A stretch of DNA of 16,577 nucleotides from JBOGGX01 sp050744245 (GTDB lineage: Bacteria > Actinomycetota > Acidimicrobiia > Acidimicrobiales > JBOGGX01): the NCBI GenBank assembly GCA_050744245.1, contig JBOGGX010000274.1, forward strand, positions 1-16,577, in the 5' to 3' direction. Under the pieces are notes generated by a model, which worked only from the letters and a program-made list of their open reading frames with translations, searched no databases and had not been told where the DNA came from. The position numbers were made by a program, and so were the translations under genes. Shown here one piece after another: positions 1 to 6,714 of the stretch (position 1 is its first letter; every line of letters starts with the position of its first letter).

Positions 1-664
1 GCAGCGTGTCGCGGGCGCCCAGCCCGGCCGGCTCGACGCCGGCGGCGACGACCGCCTGCCAGAAGGCGGCCGCCCGATCGGCGGGGACCGCGCACTCGAC
101 GCCGTCCTCGCCCGTGTAGCCCGTCCCGGCCACCAGGCAGTCGGTGTCGTCCCACCTGAACGGGGCCACCCGGAACCGACCGACGGCCGCGGCGTCCTCG
201 GACACCGCCGCCAGCCGGGCCCGTGCGGTCGGGCCCTGCACGGCGATGATGGCCCGGCCCGCGGTGACGTCGGCGCCGGCGCCGAGGGCGGCGACCACCC
301 GGTCGGTGTTCGACGCGTTCGGCATCACGTCGAAGCGATCGTCGGCCACCCACCAGACGATGATGTCGTCGAGCACCGAGGCGTCGGTGTCGTCGAGCAG
401 GTGCGTGTACTGCGCCCGCCCCGGCCCAATCTTCCCCAGGTCGTTGGTGAACGCCCGCTGCAGCCGGTCGAGGGCATCGGCCCCGTCGACCCGCACCGTG
501 CCCAGGTGGCTGACGTCGAAGGCGACCGCCCCGGTCCGGCACGCCTGGTGCTCGGCGATCGTGCCCGACGGGTACGCCAACGGCATCTCCCAACCGCCGA
601 ACTCGACCATCCTGGCGCCGAGGGCGCGGTGGACGGCGTCGAGCGGCGAATGCCTGAGGGCCAC
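1..664 (-). CDS. gcvT: Aminomethyltransferase (glycine cleavage T protein), C-terminus cut by window edge
   Basis: The T protein transfers the aminomethyl carbon from lipoyl-GcvH to tetrahydrofolate in the cytoplasm, releasing ammonia. The visible 221 residues are the N-terminal part of a family usually about 360-370 long. Family signatures seen are MVEFGGWEMPLAY near the start, FDVSHLG near residue 50, TNDLGK near residue 74 and the strongly conserved GTGYTGEDGVE followed by LGARDTL at the edge. I chose the GTG at 664-662 because it lies one base past the TGA of the upstream MerR gene and gives the family N-terminus (ALRHSPLDAVHRALGARMVEF). No good ribosome site precedes it, so translational coupling is likely. 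It is the last visible gene of the operon that begins with gcvH at 3503. The identification is secure; the end lies outside the window. Confidence 0.95.
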   Translation of the reverse strand, partial: MALRHSPLDAVHRALGARMVEFGGWEMPLAYPSGTIAEHQACRTGAVAFDVSHLGTVRVDGADALDRLQRAFTNDLGKIGPGRAQYTHLLDDTDASVLDDIIVWWVADDRFDVMPNASNTDRVVAALGAGADVTAGRAIIAVQGPTARARLAAVSEDAAAVGRFRVAPFRWDDTDCLVAGTGYTGEDGVECAVPADRAAAFWQAVVAAGVEPAGLGARDTL

Positions 665-665
665 C

Positions 666-1121
<456 letters not shown>

Positions 1122-1145
1122 CACCGGTCCTTTCGACCAAAGACC

Positions 1146-1167
1146 ACACGTGAAGTTACGCCCGTGT
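1146..1167. promoter_or_regulatory. Candidate operator in the leader of the Rv1830-like merR gene
   Basis: ACACG (1146-1150) and CGTGT (1163-1167) form an inverted repeat. The overlapping inner motif CGTGAAGTTACG at 1149-1160 is itself an imperfect palindrome. It lies just downstream of the predicted transcription start, where a bound protein would block transcription. Autorepression by the encoded MerR protein is inference. Confidence 0.3.
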
Positions 1168-1176
1168 CGTCCGGCC

Positions 1177-1205
1177 AGGGTACGGCAGGCGGTGATGGGC
1201 GTCAA
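1177..1205 (-). promoter_or_regulatory. Sigma-A-type promoter for the Rv1830-like merR gene
   Basis: On the minus strand TTGACG (1205-1200) is followed after exactly 17 bp by TACCCT (1182-1177). The transcript would start near 1170 and carry a leader of about 50 bases with AAAGGA before the ATG. This suggests merR and gcvT can be transcribed apart from the upstream genes. Confidence 0.5.
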
Positions 1206-1226
1206 CGGCCCGGCCGGGACCTGCGC

Positions 1227-1724
1227 TCAGGCGCCGAAGTCCTCGGGGTTGACGTGCTCGATGAACTCGCGGAACTGCTCGACCACCTCGTCCTGCTCCT
1301 CGCCCGGCTTCTCCTCGGCCGCGTCGGCCGGGTAGGCGGCCTCGGCCAGCACCGTCTCCTCGGCGAAGATCGGCGTGCCGGTGCGCACCGCGAGGGCGAT
1401 GGCATCGGACGGCCGGCTCGACACCGTGTGGGCCCGGCCGTTGCGGGTCAGGTGGAGCTCGGCGAAGAACGTGCTGTCGCGCAGCTCGGTGACGACGATG
1501 CGATCGATGTTGACCCCGAGCTCGTCGAGCACGTTCTTCAACAGGTCGTGGGTCATCGGACGGGGTGTCTCGACCCGCTCGAGGGCGAAGGCGATCGCCG
1601 TCGCCTCGGGCGATCCGATGAAGATGGGGAGCACTCGCCGGTCGCCCTCGGTCTCCCGCAGCAAGACGATCGGAACGTTGGTCGGCAGCTCGACCCGAAC
1701 GCCGACCAGCTCCATCTCCACCAT
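1227..1724 (-). CDS. DUF151 bifunctional nuclease-domain protein, Rv1829-like
   Basis: A 165-residue cytoplasmic protein of the bifunctional nuclease (BFN/DUF151) family. Family features are visible in order: the start MVEMELVGVRVELPTNVP, LPIFIGSPEATAIAFALE (about 32-49), PRPMTHDLLKNVLDELG (about 55-70), TFFAELHL (about 85-92) and SSRPSDAIALAVRTGTPIF (about 102-120). The acidic tail ends FREFIEHVNPEDFGA, as in the mycobacterial homologue, and the length is nearly the same. I chose ATG 1724 by homology; GTG codons at 1727 and 1733 are also possible, and the latter is better spaced from a weak GGGG. It sits 92 bp after ftsR and 105 bp before merR. Nuclease activity is known for plant BFN members; the role in actinobacteria is not settled. 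Confidence 0.92.
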   Translation of the reverse strand: MVEMELVGVRVELPTNVPIVLLRETEGDRRVLPIFIGSPEATAIAFALERVETPRPMTHDLLKNVLDELGVNIDRIVVTELRDSTFFAELHLTRNGRAHTVSSRPSDAIALAVRTGTPIFAEETVLAEAAYPADAAEEKPGEEQDEVVEQFREFIEHVNPEDFGA

Positions 1725-1816
1725 CACCCGCACGTTACCCCGTGGCCTCACGATCGAGAATGCGTCGCCGGCGCTGACGGCGCACCCTCCGCTGAGGGGA
1801 TTCGGGTCGGGCCGGG

Positions 1817-2635
1817 TCAGCCCGGGTGGGCCAGATTGCCGAGCAAATGGTTGAGCAGCGCGGCCCTGAGCCCCTCGCCCAGCCGGCCCAGGTCCTCGAC
1901 CGTCTCGATCGCCTGTTGACGCGCGGCCGGGCTGTGATGCTTGACGATCGGCATCACGATCTGCTCGACGAAGCCGGCCTCGCGTTCGGCCGCGACCTTG
2001 TACATGCGGAGGTGACGGGCCTCGACGCCGTAGCGCAGGAACCCGGCCGCGGCCCGGGCGACGAGCAGGTCGTCGCCGTCGAAGCAGGTGTCGCGCCCGA
2101 CCGCCCGACCGCTGATCAGCCCGTACTGCTCGAGGTCGTCGACGTCGTCCGGCCTGACGCCGACCGTCGCGGCCAGCTCGTCGCGGGTCAGGCTGACCGA
2201 GGTCGGCCCCGTCCCCGGCCCGGCCGAGTGGGCCGCGGGCGCCGCCGGCAGCGTCTCCGCCGAGTTCGTCGAGGCATGGGCCGGCGTTCGGGTGGTGGCC
2301 ACGGGGACGGTGTCGTCGTCGGTGGGTGGCCCGGCGGGCACGCCGAGGTCGTCGAGCGGGATGCCGCGGCGGTCGCTCTCCTCGAGGCGGTCCTTGATGA
2401 CCTTCAGGGGGAGGAAGTTCTCCTTCTGCTGGCGCAGGATCCACCGCAGCCGCACCAGGTCCGGCTCGTAGAACTTCCGGTAGCCGGACGGCGTGCGCTC
2501 GGGATCGAGCAGGCCCTGGCTCTCGAGGAACCGGATCTTCGAGATGGTGACGTCGGGGAACTCCTCCTGGAGCAGCGACAGGACCTCGCCGATGGACAGA
2601 TGGGCGCGGTGGGCCACGCCGGCCATGTCGCTCAT
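1817..2635 (-). CDS. ftsR: FtsR-type MerR-family regulator, Rv1828-like
   Basis: A 272-residue transcriptional regulator. The N-terminal MerR winged helix (about residues 12-85) contains LSIGEVLSLLQEEFPDVTIS, KIRFLESQGLLDPERTPSGYRKF and RLRWILRQQKENFLPLKVIK. An Ala/Pro/Thr-rich linker (about 100-147) joins a second winged-helix-like domain (about 148-200: SLTRDELAATVGVRPDDVDDLEQYGLI) and a C-terminal helical domain (about 205-265). This layout is that of mycobacterial Rv1828 and corynebacterial FtsR, which regulates ftsZ in Corynebacterium. The ATG overlaps the stop codon of the upstream FHA gene (ATGA at 2635-2632), so the two are translationally coupled. The target set in this organism is unknown. 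Confidence 0.92.
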   Translation of the reverse strand: MSDMAGVAHRAHLSIGEVLSLLQEEFPDVTISKIRFLESQGLLDPERTPSGYRKFYEPDLVRLRWILRQQKENFLPLKVIKDRLEESDRRGIPLDDLGVPAGPPTDDDTVPVATTRTPAHASTNSAETLPAAPAAHSAGPGTGPTSVSLTRDELAATVGVRPDDVDDLEQYGLISGRAVGRDTCFDGDDLLVARAAAGFLRYGVEARHLRMYKVAAEREAGFVEQIVMPIVKHHSPAARQQAIETVEDLGRLGEGLRAALLNHLLGNLAHPG

Positions 2636-3111
2636 CCCTCGCTCACGTTGCCGAAGAACGCCAGCTTGAACTTGCCCACCTGGAGCTCGTCGCCGGTGGT
2701 GAGCCCGGCCTCCTCGACCCGCTCGCGGTTGAGGTAGGTGCCGTTGAGCGATCCCGCGTCGCGCACCTTGAACCCGTTGTCGACCCGCTCGAGCTCTGCG
2801 TGCCGGCGCGACACGGTGATGTCGTCGAGGAAGATGTCGCTCTGCGGGTGGCGGCCGATGGTGGTGACGGCCTTGGTGACGGCGAGACGAGAGCCCGCGG
2901 TCGGGCCCCTCGTCACGACGAGCAGCGCGCTGCCGGCCGGGATGTCGTCGAGGTCGAAGGTGACGTCGTCGTCGGCGGTCTCGGTCTCGACCGCGAACGA
3001 GACCGTGGTGCGCTCGCCGGGGTCGCGTTCGAGCGGCTCCCCGCACGACGAACAGAAGTTGGCGCCGAGGGGGTTCTTGTGACCGCAGTTGTTGCAGAAG
3101 ACGTCGGGCAC
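2632..3111 (-). CDS. garA: GarA-type FHA protein with N-terminal zinc ribbon
   Basis: A 159-residue signalling protein. The FHA domain (about residues 62-152) shows the phosphothreonine-binding signature IGRHPQSDIF (85-94), SRRH (101-104) and NGTYLN (123-128). Mycobacterial GarA is phosphorylated by PknB/PknG on paired Thr residues and, when unphosphorylated, inhibits 2-oxoglutarate dehydrogenase and glutamate dehydrogenase and activates glutamate synthase. Here ERTTVS (33-38, Thr35/Thr36) may serve as that site. Unlike mycobacterial GarA, the N-terminus is a Cys4 zinc ribbon (Cys6, Cys9, Cys20, Cys23: CNNCG...CSSCG). I chose GTG 3111 because it follows GGGGGA and includes the ribbon. It begins 11 bp after gcvH and overlaps ftsR by 4 bp. 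The GarA assignment rests on sequence and synteny. Confidence 0.9.
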   Translation of the reverse strand: MPDVFCNNCGHKNPLGANFCSSCGEPLERDPGERTTVSFAVETETADDDVTFDLDDIPAGSALLVVTRGPTAGSRLAVTKAVTTIGRHPQSDIFLDDITVSRRHAELERVDNGFKVRDAGSLNGTYLNRERVEEAGLTTGDELQVGKFKLAFFGNVSEG

Positions 3112-3122
3112 GCGTCCCCCAG

Positions 3123-3503
3123 TCAGCCCTCGATCAACGCCCGGTACCCCTCGGCGTCGAGCATCCTGTCGAGCTGGCCCGGATCGTCCGGTTCGATCAC
3201 GCAGATCCATCCCTCGACGTACGGGTCGTCGTTGAGCAATTCCGGCCGGTCGGCCAGCTCGGTGTTGACCTCGACCACCGTCCCGCCCACCGGGGCGTAG
3301 ATGTCGGAGACCGACTTCGTCGACTCGACCTCGCTCAGCGACTCGCCACCCCCCACCGACGCTCCGACCTCGGGAAGCTGGACGAAGACGACGTCGCCCA
3401 GCGCGTCCTGGGCGTAGTCGGTGATGCCGATGCGCAGCCGCCCGTCCTCGAGCCTGGCCCACTCGTGGTCCTTGGAGTAACGCAGGTCTTCCGGGACGTT
3501 CAT
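3123..3503 (-). CDS. gcvH: Glycine cleavage system H protein
   Basis: The lipoyl carrier that shuttles the aminomethyl group between the P, T and L proteins. It is 126 residues, the normal family length. The N-terminal RYSKDHEWARLEDG, ITDYAQDALGDVVFVQLPEVG and the lipoylation loop SEVESTKSVSDIYAPVGG with acceptor Lys63 are all present, as is the ending NDDPYVEGWICVIEP. The ATG at 3503 follows a TATCGT -10 box by 8 bp, so the mRNA probably starts within a few bases of the codon. It heads the minus-strand operon gcvH-garA-ftsR-DUF151-merR-gcvT. The P protein gene is not in the window. Confidence 0.97.
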   Translation of the reverse strand: MNVPEDLRYSKDHEWARLEDGRLRIGITDYAQDALGDVVFVQLPEVGASVGGGESLSEVESTKSVSDIYAPVGGTVVEVNTELADRPELLNDDPYVEGWICVIEPDDPGQLDRMLDAEGYRALIEG

Positions 3504-3511
3504 CTCGGCGG

Positions 3512-3517
3512 ACGATA
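3512..3517 (-). promoter_or_regulatory. -10 box of the gcvH operon, near-leaderless
   Basis: TATCGT on the minus strand ends 8 bp before the gcvH ATG, so transcription should begin within a couple of bases of the start codon. No good -35 box is seen at the right spacing, which fits dependence on an activator bound at the dyad 3545-3560. Confidence 0.45.
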
Positions 3518-3544
3518 GTCCATCGCCGGCGGGACGTCGCCCTG

Positions 3545-3560
3545 ACCTTCAACTGAAGGT
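3545..3560. promoter_or_regulatory. Perfect 16-bp dyad, candidate shared operator of gcvH and ppk2
   Basis: ACCTTCA-AC-TGAAGGT has perfect 7-bp arms. Its centre (3552.5) is midway between the divergent start codons at 3503 and 3601, about 47-48 bp from each predicted transcription start. The symmetry suggests a dimeric regulator acting on both promoters. The protein is unknown; the two MerR proteins of the operon are natural candidates. Confidence 0.5.
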
Positions 3561-3585
3561 CGAGCCAGCGCCGAGCCCGCGGGTG

Positions 3586-3591
3586 TAGCGT
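3586..3591 (+). promoter_or_regulatory. -10 box of ppk2, near-leaderless
   Basis: TAGCGT ends 9 bp before the ppk2 ATG and no ribosome-binding sequence lies between, so a leaderless or nearly leaderless mRNA is likely. A convincing -35 box is absent. Confidence 0.4.
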
Positions 3592-3600
3592 CGCTGGTCG

Positions 3601-4413
3601 ATGGAAGCCACATCGACCGCCGCGGCTCGACCGGACAGATTGAAGAAGCGCGAGTATGAGGGCGAGCTGACGAAGCTCCATCTGGAGCTGGTCAAGCTGC
3701 AGGACTGGATCAAGGTCCACGGGCTCAAGGTCGTCGTGTTGTTCGAGGGTCGCGACGCGGCCGGCAAGGGCGGCACCATCAAGCGCATCACCGAACCGCT
3801 CAACCCCCGGGTGTGCCGGGTGGTCGCGCTGGGCACCCCGACCGAGCGGGAGAAGACGCAGTGGTACTTCCAGCGGTACGTCCCGCACCTCCCGGCGGCC
3901 GGCGAGATGATCCTGTTCGACCGGTCCTGGTACAACCGGGCCGGGGTCGAGCACGTCATGGGGTTCTGCACCGATGACGAGTACTGGGAGTTCCTCCACG
4001 CCGTCCCCGAGTTCGAGCGGATGCTGATCCGGTCGGGGGTCATCCTGGTCAAGTACTGGTTCTCGGTGAGCGACGAGGAGCAGGAACGCCGGTTCCAGGA
4101 CCGGCTCAACGACCGCACGAAACGATGGAAGATCAGCCCGATGGACCTCGAGTCACGCAAGCGGTGGTTCGACTACTCGAAGGCCAAGGACGCGATGTTC
4201 CACTACACCGACACCTCGGAGTCGCCGTGGTGGGTCGTCGACGGTGAGGAGAAGCGCAGGGCCAGGCTCAACTGCATCGCCCACCTGCTGTCGGTCATCC
4301 CGTACGAGGACGTGACCCCGCCGAGGCTCAAGCTCCCACCGAAGCAGGCGCCGGAGGAGGGCTACGTGCGGCCCCCGATCCAGTCGATGCGCTGGGTCCC
4401 CGCCACCTACTGA
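3601..4413 (+). CDS. ppk2: Polyphosphate kinase 2 family protein
   Basis: A 270-residue cytoplasmic kinase that moves phosphate between polyphosphate and nucleotides; most PPK2 enzymes mainly make NTP or NDP from polyphosphate. Walker A is at 49-57 (EGRDAAGKGG, Lys56). Walker B and its extension FDRSWYNRAGVEHVMG start at 106 (Asp107). The Arg-rich lid is at about 167-189 (DRLNDRTKRWKISPMDLESRKRW). The length is that of a single-domain PPK2. The ATG directly follows the predicted start of transcription and has no ribosome site. It is divergent from gcvH and shares the 97-bp control region. Class and nucleotide preference cannot be fixed by eye. The IS256 remnant begins about 45 bp after its stop. 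Confidence 0.95.
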   Translation: MEATSTAAARPDRLKKREYEGELTKLHLELVKLQDWIKVHGLKVVVLFEGRDAAGKGGTIKRITEPLNPRVCRVVALGTPTEREKTQWYFQRYVPHLPAAGEMILFDRSWYNRAGVEHVMGFCTDDEYWEFLHAVPEFERMLIRSGVILVKYWFSVSDEEQERRFQDRLNDRTKRWKISPMDLESRKRWFDYSKAKDAMFHYTDTSESPWWVVDGEEKRRARLNCIAHLLSVIPYEDVTPPRLKLPPKQAPEEGYVRPPIQSMRWVPATY

Positions 4414-4458
4414 CCCTGGCTGAGCGCCGTCCCCAACCCCAGGATGACCCACTCGCCG

Positions 4459-4480
4459 TGGAACTTGGTGGCGGCCTCCT
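4459..4480 (+). repeat. Left inverted end of the IS256 remnant
   Basis: The core GGTGGCGGCCTCC matches, with few differences, the right end read on the opposite strand. It lies 46 bp after the ppk2 stop. Confidence 0.55.
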
Positions 4481-4504
4481 GATGGATCATACGGTCAGGC
4501 TGTG

Positions 4505-4660
4505 ACACTCATGATGAAGGGGTCCTCGGTCGGGCTCGGGTGTGACCCTTCATCTGTGACTGGCCTTCGGTGCCTTGCCGCTGATCTGTCGGCGCGGGTT
4601 CCGGCCGGGGACGCGCACCGACCGGTCGGGCCGGACGTGACCTGATAGGAGCCTTGGCCA
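4505..4660 (+). ncRNA. Candidate IS110 bridge RNA in the left end
   Basis: IS110 transposases are guided by a structured bridge RNA encoded in a non-coding end. Visible structure includes a hairpin GATGAAGGGGTC (4513-4524) with GACCCTTCATC (4544-4554), a closing pair CTGGCC (4560-4565) with GGCCAG (4656-4661), an inner hairpin GCGCG (4592-4596) with CGCGC (4612-4616), and the palindrome CCGACCGGTCGG (4618-4629). The 9-mer GATAGGAGC at 4644-4652 recurs at 5866-5874 at the right end, as a guide segment would. Exact RNA ends are not determinable by eye. Confidence 0.4.
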
Positions 4661-4667
4661 GACCACC

Positions 4668-5860
4668 TTGAGTGTCCTGTCCGACCACCGCCGCAACATG
4701 AAGGTCGTTGTGGGTGTCGTCGACCACACAGGCCGGATACGCGACGTCGAATCGTTCCCCGCGACCACCTCCGGCTACCGACGACTGCTCGGCTGGATGC
4801 GACGGCACGGCAAGGTGGTTCGGGTCGGGATCGAGGGCACCGGCAGCTACGGCGCCGGCCTGGCCCGACACCTCGCCAGCGAAGACGTCGAGGTGGTCGA
4901 CGTCAACCGCCCGAACCGCCAGACCCGCCGCCGGCGCGGCAAGAACGACACCGTCGACGCTGAGGCCGCGGCCCGGGCCGCGCTGAACGGTGAGGCCACC
5001 GCGGCACCCAAGACCCACGACGGGATCGTTGAGTCGATCCGGGCGCTGCGGGTCGCGTTCTGTTCCACCCGCAACACCCGCACCCGGATCGCCAACCAGC
5101 TGCGCGATCTCGTCGTCTGCGCCCCCGACCAGCTGCGACGGGACCTTGAGGGGCTCGACACCCCCGCCCGGGTCGAACGAGCGGCGCGGTTCCGGCCCGG
5201 TGAGCTCACCGACGCGACCGAAGGGACCAAAGCAGCGATGCGCGCCTCGCCCACCAATATCAGGCACTCACCGCTGACCTCGATGAACTCCGTCACCAGC
5301 TCGACCGGTTGACTGGCCAGGCCAACCCGGCGCTGCGCGAAGCCCGCGGGGTCGGTGTCGATGTCGCCTCGATCCTGCTCATCGCGGCGGGCGACAACCC
5401 CGAACGGCTCACCAGCGAAGCCGCGCTCGCCGCGCTCTGCGGCGCCTCCCCGATCGAGGCATCCACGGCCAAGACGGTCCGTCACCGTCTCAACCAGGGC
5501 GGCAACCGCCAGGCCAATCACGCCCTGTGGCGCATCGCGATGGTCCGGCTCACCTGCGACCCCGCCACCCGCGCCTACGCCGAACGCCGACGAGCCGAGG
5601 GCAAGAGCACCCGCGAGATCACCCGCTGCCTCAAGCGCTACATCGCCCGCGAGATGTACCGACTGCTCACCAAGCCGCCCGCCGTCGCCGACCGCGGCGA
5701 ACTCCGTCACGCGCGAACCACCGCCGGGCTCACCCTCGCCGCGGCAGCCGACGCCCTCGACACCTGGCCCGCCCGCATCAGCGAACTCGAACGAGGCACC
5801 GCGCGCAACCACGAACTCGAGCAGCGATACCGCCTCTGGCTCGGACTCGAAGTTGCTTGA
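4668..5860 (+). pseudogene. IS110-family transposase, one-base frameshift
   Basis: A DEDD recombinase of the IS110/IS116/IS902 type. The first part (TTG 4668 to about 5246) carries the RuvC-like domain: probable Asp6 (LSDHRR), GIEGTGSYG with Glu56 and KNDTVDAEAA with Asp94/Asp97. The second part, in another frame (from about 5247, RLAHQYQALTADLDELRHQLD), carries the helical linker and the Transposase_20 domain (GVGVDVASILLIAAGDNPERLTSEAALAALCG, then RLNQGGNRQANHALWRIAM). Adding one C in GCGCCTCGCC near 5246 restores MRALAHQYQ and a single protein of about 397 residues. Beyond the usual end (KRYIAREMYRLL) there is a helix-turn-helix-like tail of about 55 residues (LRHARTTAGLTLAAAADAL...RISELERG). 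IS110 elements do not normally use frameshifting, so the copy is dead or the sequence has an error. Confidence 0.85.
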
Positions 5861-5862
5861 CA
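5857..5862 (+). promoter_or_regulatory. TTGACA at the IS110 right end, possible half of a junction promoter
   Basis: The exact -35 consensus overlaps the transposase stop codon. In IS110 circles a right-end -35 box can meet a left-end -10 box; TACGGT at 4489-4494 is a possible partner. The same octamer GCTTGACA occurs at 11323-11330, where the second IS110 relic appears to end. Confidence 0.35.
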
Positions 5863-5874
5863 GCCGATAGGAGC

Positions 5875-6647
5875 ATCAGCGATGGTGGACGGGTCGTCGG
5901 CGCCGACAGCGTCACGAAGGGCAGCGGCGAGCTTGGGGAGTTGCTTGTAGCCCTTCACGGCATGCTCGCCGCCTCCACCCAGCTCCGGCGTGGTCGCCGA
6001 ACACATCGCTCACCGCCTTCGATAACGCGGTGCCGCCGTCGAGCACGAGGAGCACGCCCTCGCTGGCATCGAGGCCGCGGTCGCGCAGACCGGCGATCAG
6101 GTGGCGTACTACGGTGGCGTTCTCGGTGGAGCCCTCGACCACACCGAGGGGGACCTTGACGCCATCGGCGGTGAGCCGAGCGCGCCGAGACCGGCGAAGT
6201 CGAACCCGTCAACGACGCAGATCCGCCCACCGCCGCCAACGTGTCGTGGGACTCCACATGCACCTCGCGCGCTTCGCCGTCATCATCGGCGACGGTCCGC
6301 ACCCCGGGGTCGGCGCACGGGATGCGCCGCCCGTCCGGGGTGACCTTGCCGTCCTCGGTGCCGTGGCGGCACGCGGCCCGGTTCGGATCGTGGCCGCCCT
6401 TCAGCCCGGCCGCCGCCCCGGTGACCTCGGCGTCCACCAGTGCGCCCATCACGTCCAGGCCGATCGTCACCGACGCGGCCAGCAGCCCTGGCACATCCGG
6501 GGCGGCGAACAGTTCCAGCTGGTCGCTCACCCTCCCGGCCCGCCGCACCGACAGCCAAGGGTCGGCCGCGTCGACCAGCCCGATCTCGGGCAGCAACCGC
6601 AGGCTGCTCGTCGTGGTCCTCTCCGTGCGCGACGCTTGCTTCCTCAT
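5875..6647 (-). pseudogene. IS256/Mutator-family transposase remnant with internal deletions
   Basis: The start (ATG 6647) reads intact for about 130 residues. It includes the family segment GLKGGHDPNRAACRHGTEDGKVTPDGRRIP and ends near EAREVHVESHDTLAAV. The frame then jumps directly to CVVDGFDFAG, a motif that in intact proteins lies far downstream, so a large internal piece is lost. A one-base shift follows and the text continues DGVKVPLGVVEGSTENATVV, RHLIAGLRDRGLDASEGVLLVLDGGTALSKAVSDVFG. A second large loss joins this to KGYKQLPKLAAALRDAVGADDPSTIAD, the usual C-terminus, at 5955-5875. The catalytic C-terminal half is mostly gone. Intact relatives are about 400-440 residues. The IS110 insertion lies just past the C-terminal codons. 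Confidence 0.8.
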
Positions 6648-6659
6648 TGGTGGTCCTCC

Positions 6660-6684
6660 GTTCTCAACCCGGCTGGGTGAGAAC
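6660..6684. repeat. Hairpin just inside the IS256 right end
   Basis: GTTCTCAACCC and GGGTGAGAAC pair with one bulged base around a 4-base loop, 12 bp upstream of the IS256 transposase ATG. It may act in transposase expression or be part of the element's end; nothing more can be said. Confidence 0.35.
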
Positions 6685-6714
6685 CCCGAGCGTGGCTCAC
6701 GGCAGGAACGAGGG

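Larger units (their letters stand above)
4485..5880 (+). mobile_element. IS110-family insertion sequence inside the IS256 remnant (approximate limits)
   Basis: A transposase gene with one frameshift (4668-5860) is preceded by about 180 bp of structured non-coding DNA and followed by a short right end beginning TTGACAGCC. IS110 elements lack terminal inverted repeats, so the limits are judged from where IS256 sequence resumes. That is at about 5866-5880 on the right and 4480-4505 on the left. Long 5' and short 3' flanks fit the IS110 group proper rather than the IS1111 group. Confidence 0.65.

Noticed and set aside
3504..3600. Glycine riboswitch upstream of gcvH
   Set aside because: The leader is too short: the -10 box is 8 bp from the ATG, leaving no room for an aptamer.
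4641..5874. GATAGGAGC at 4644 and 5866 as a target-site duplication of the IS110
   Set aside because: It would leave the element almost no left end, and IS110 elements make no duplication of this length; a guide match or a shared end motif fits better.
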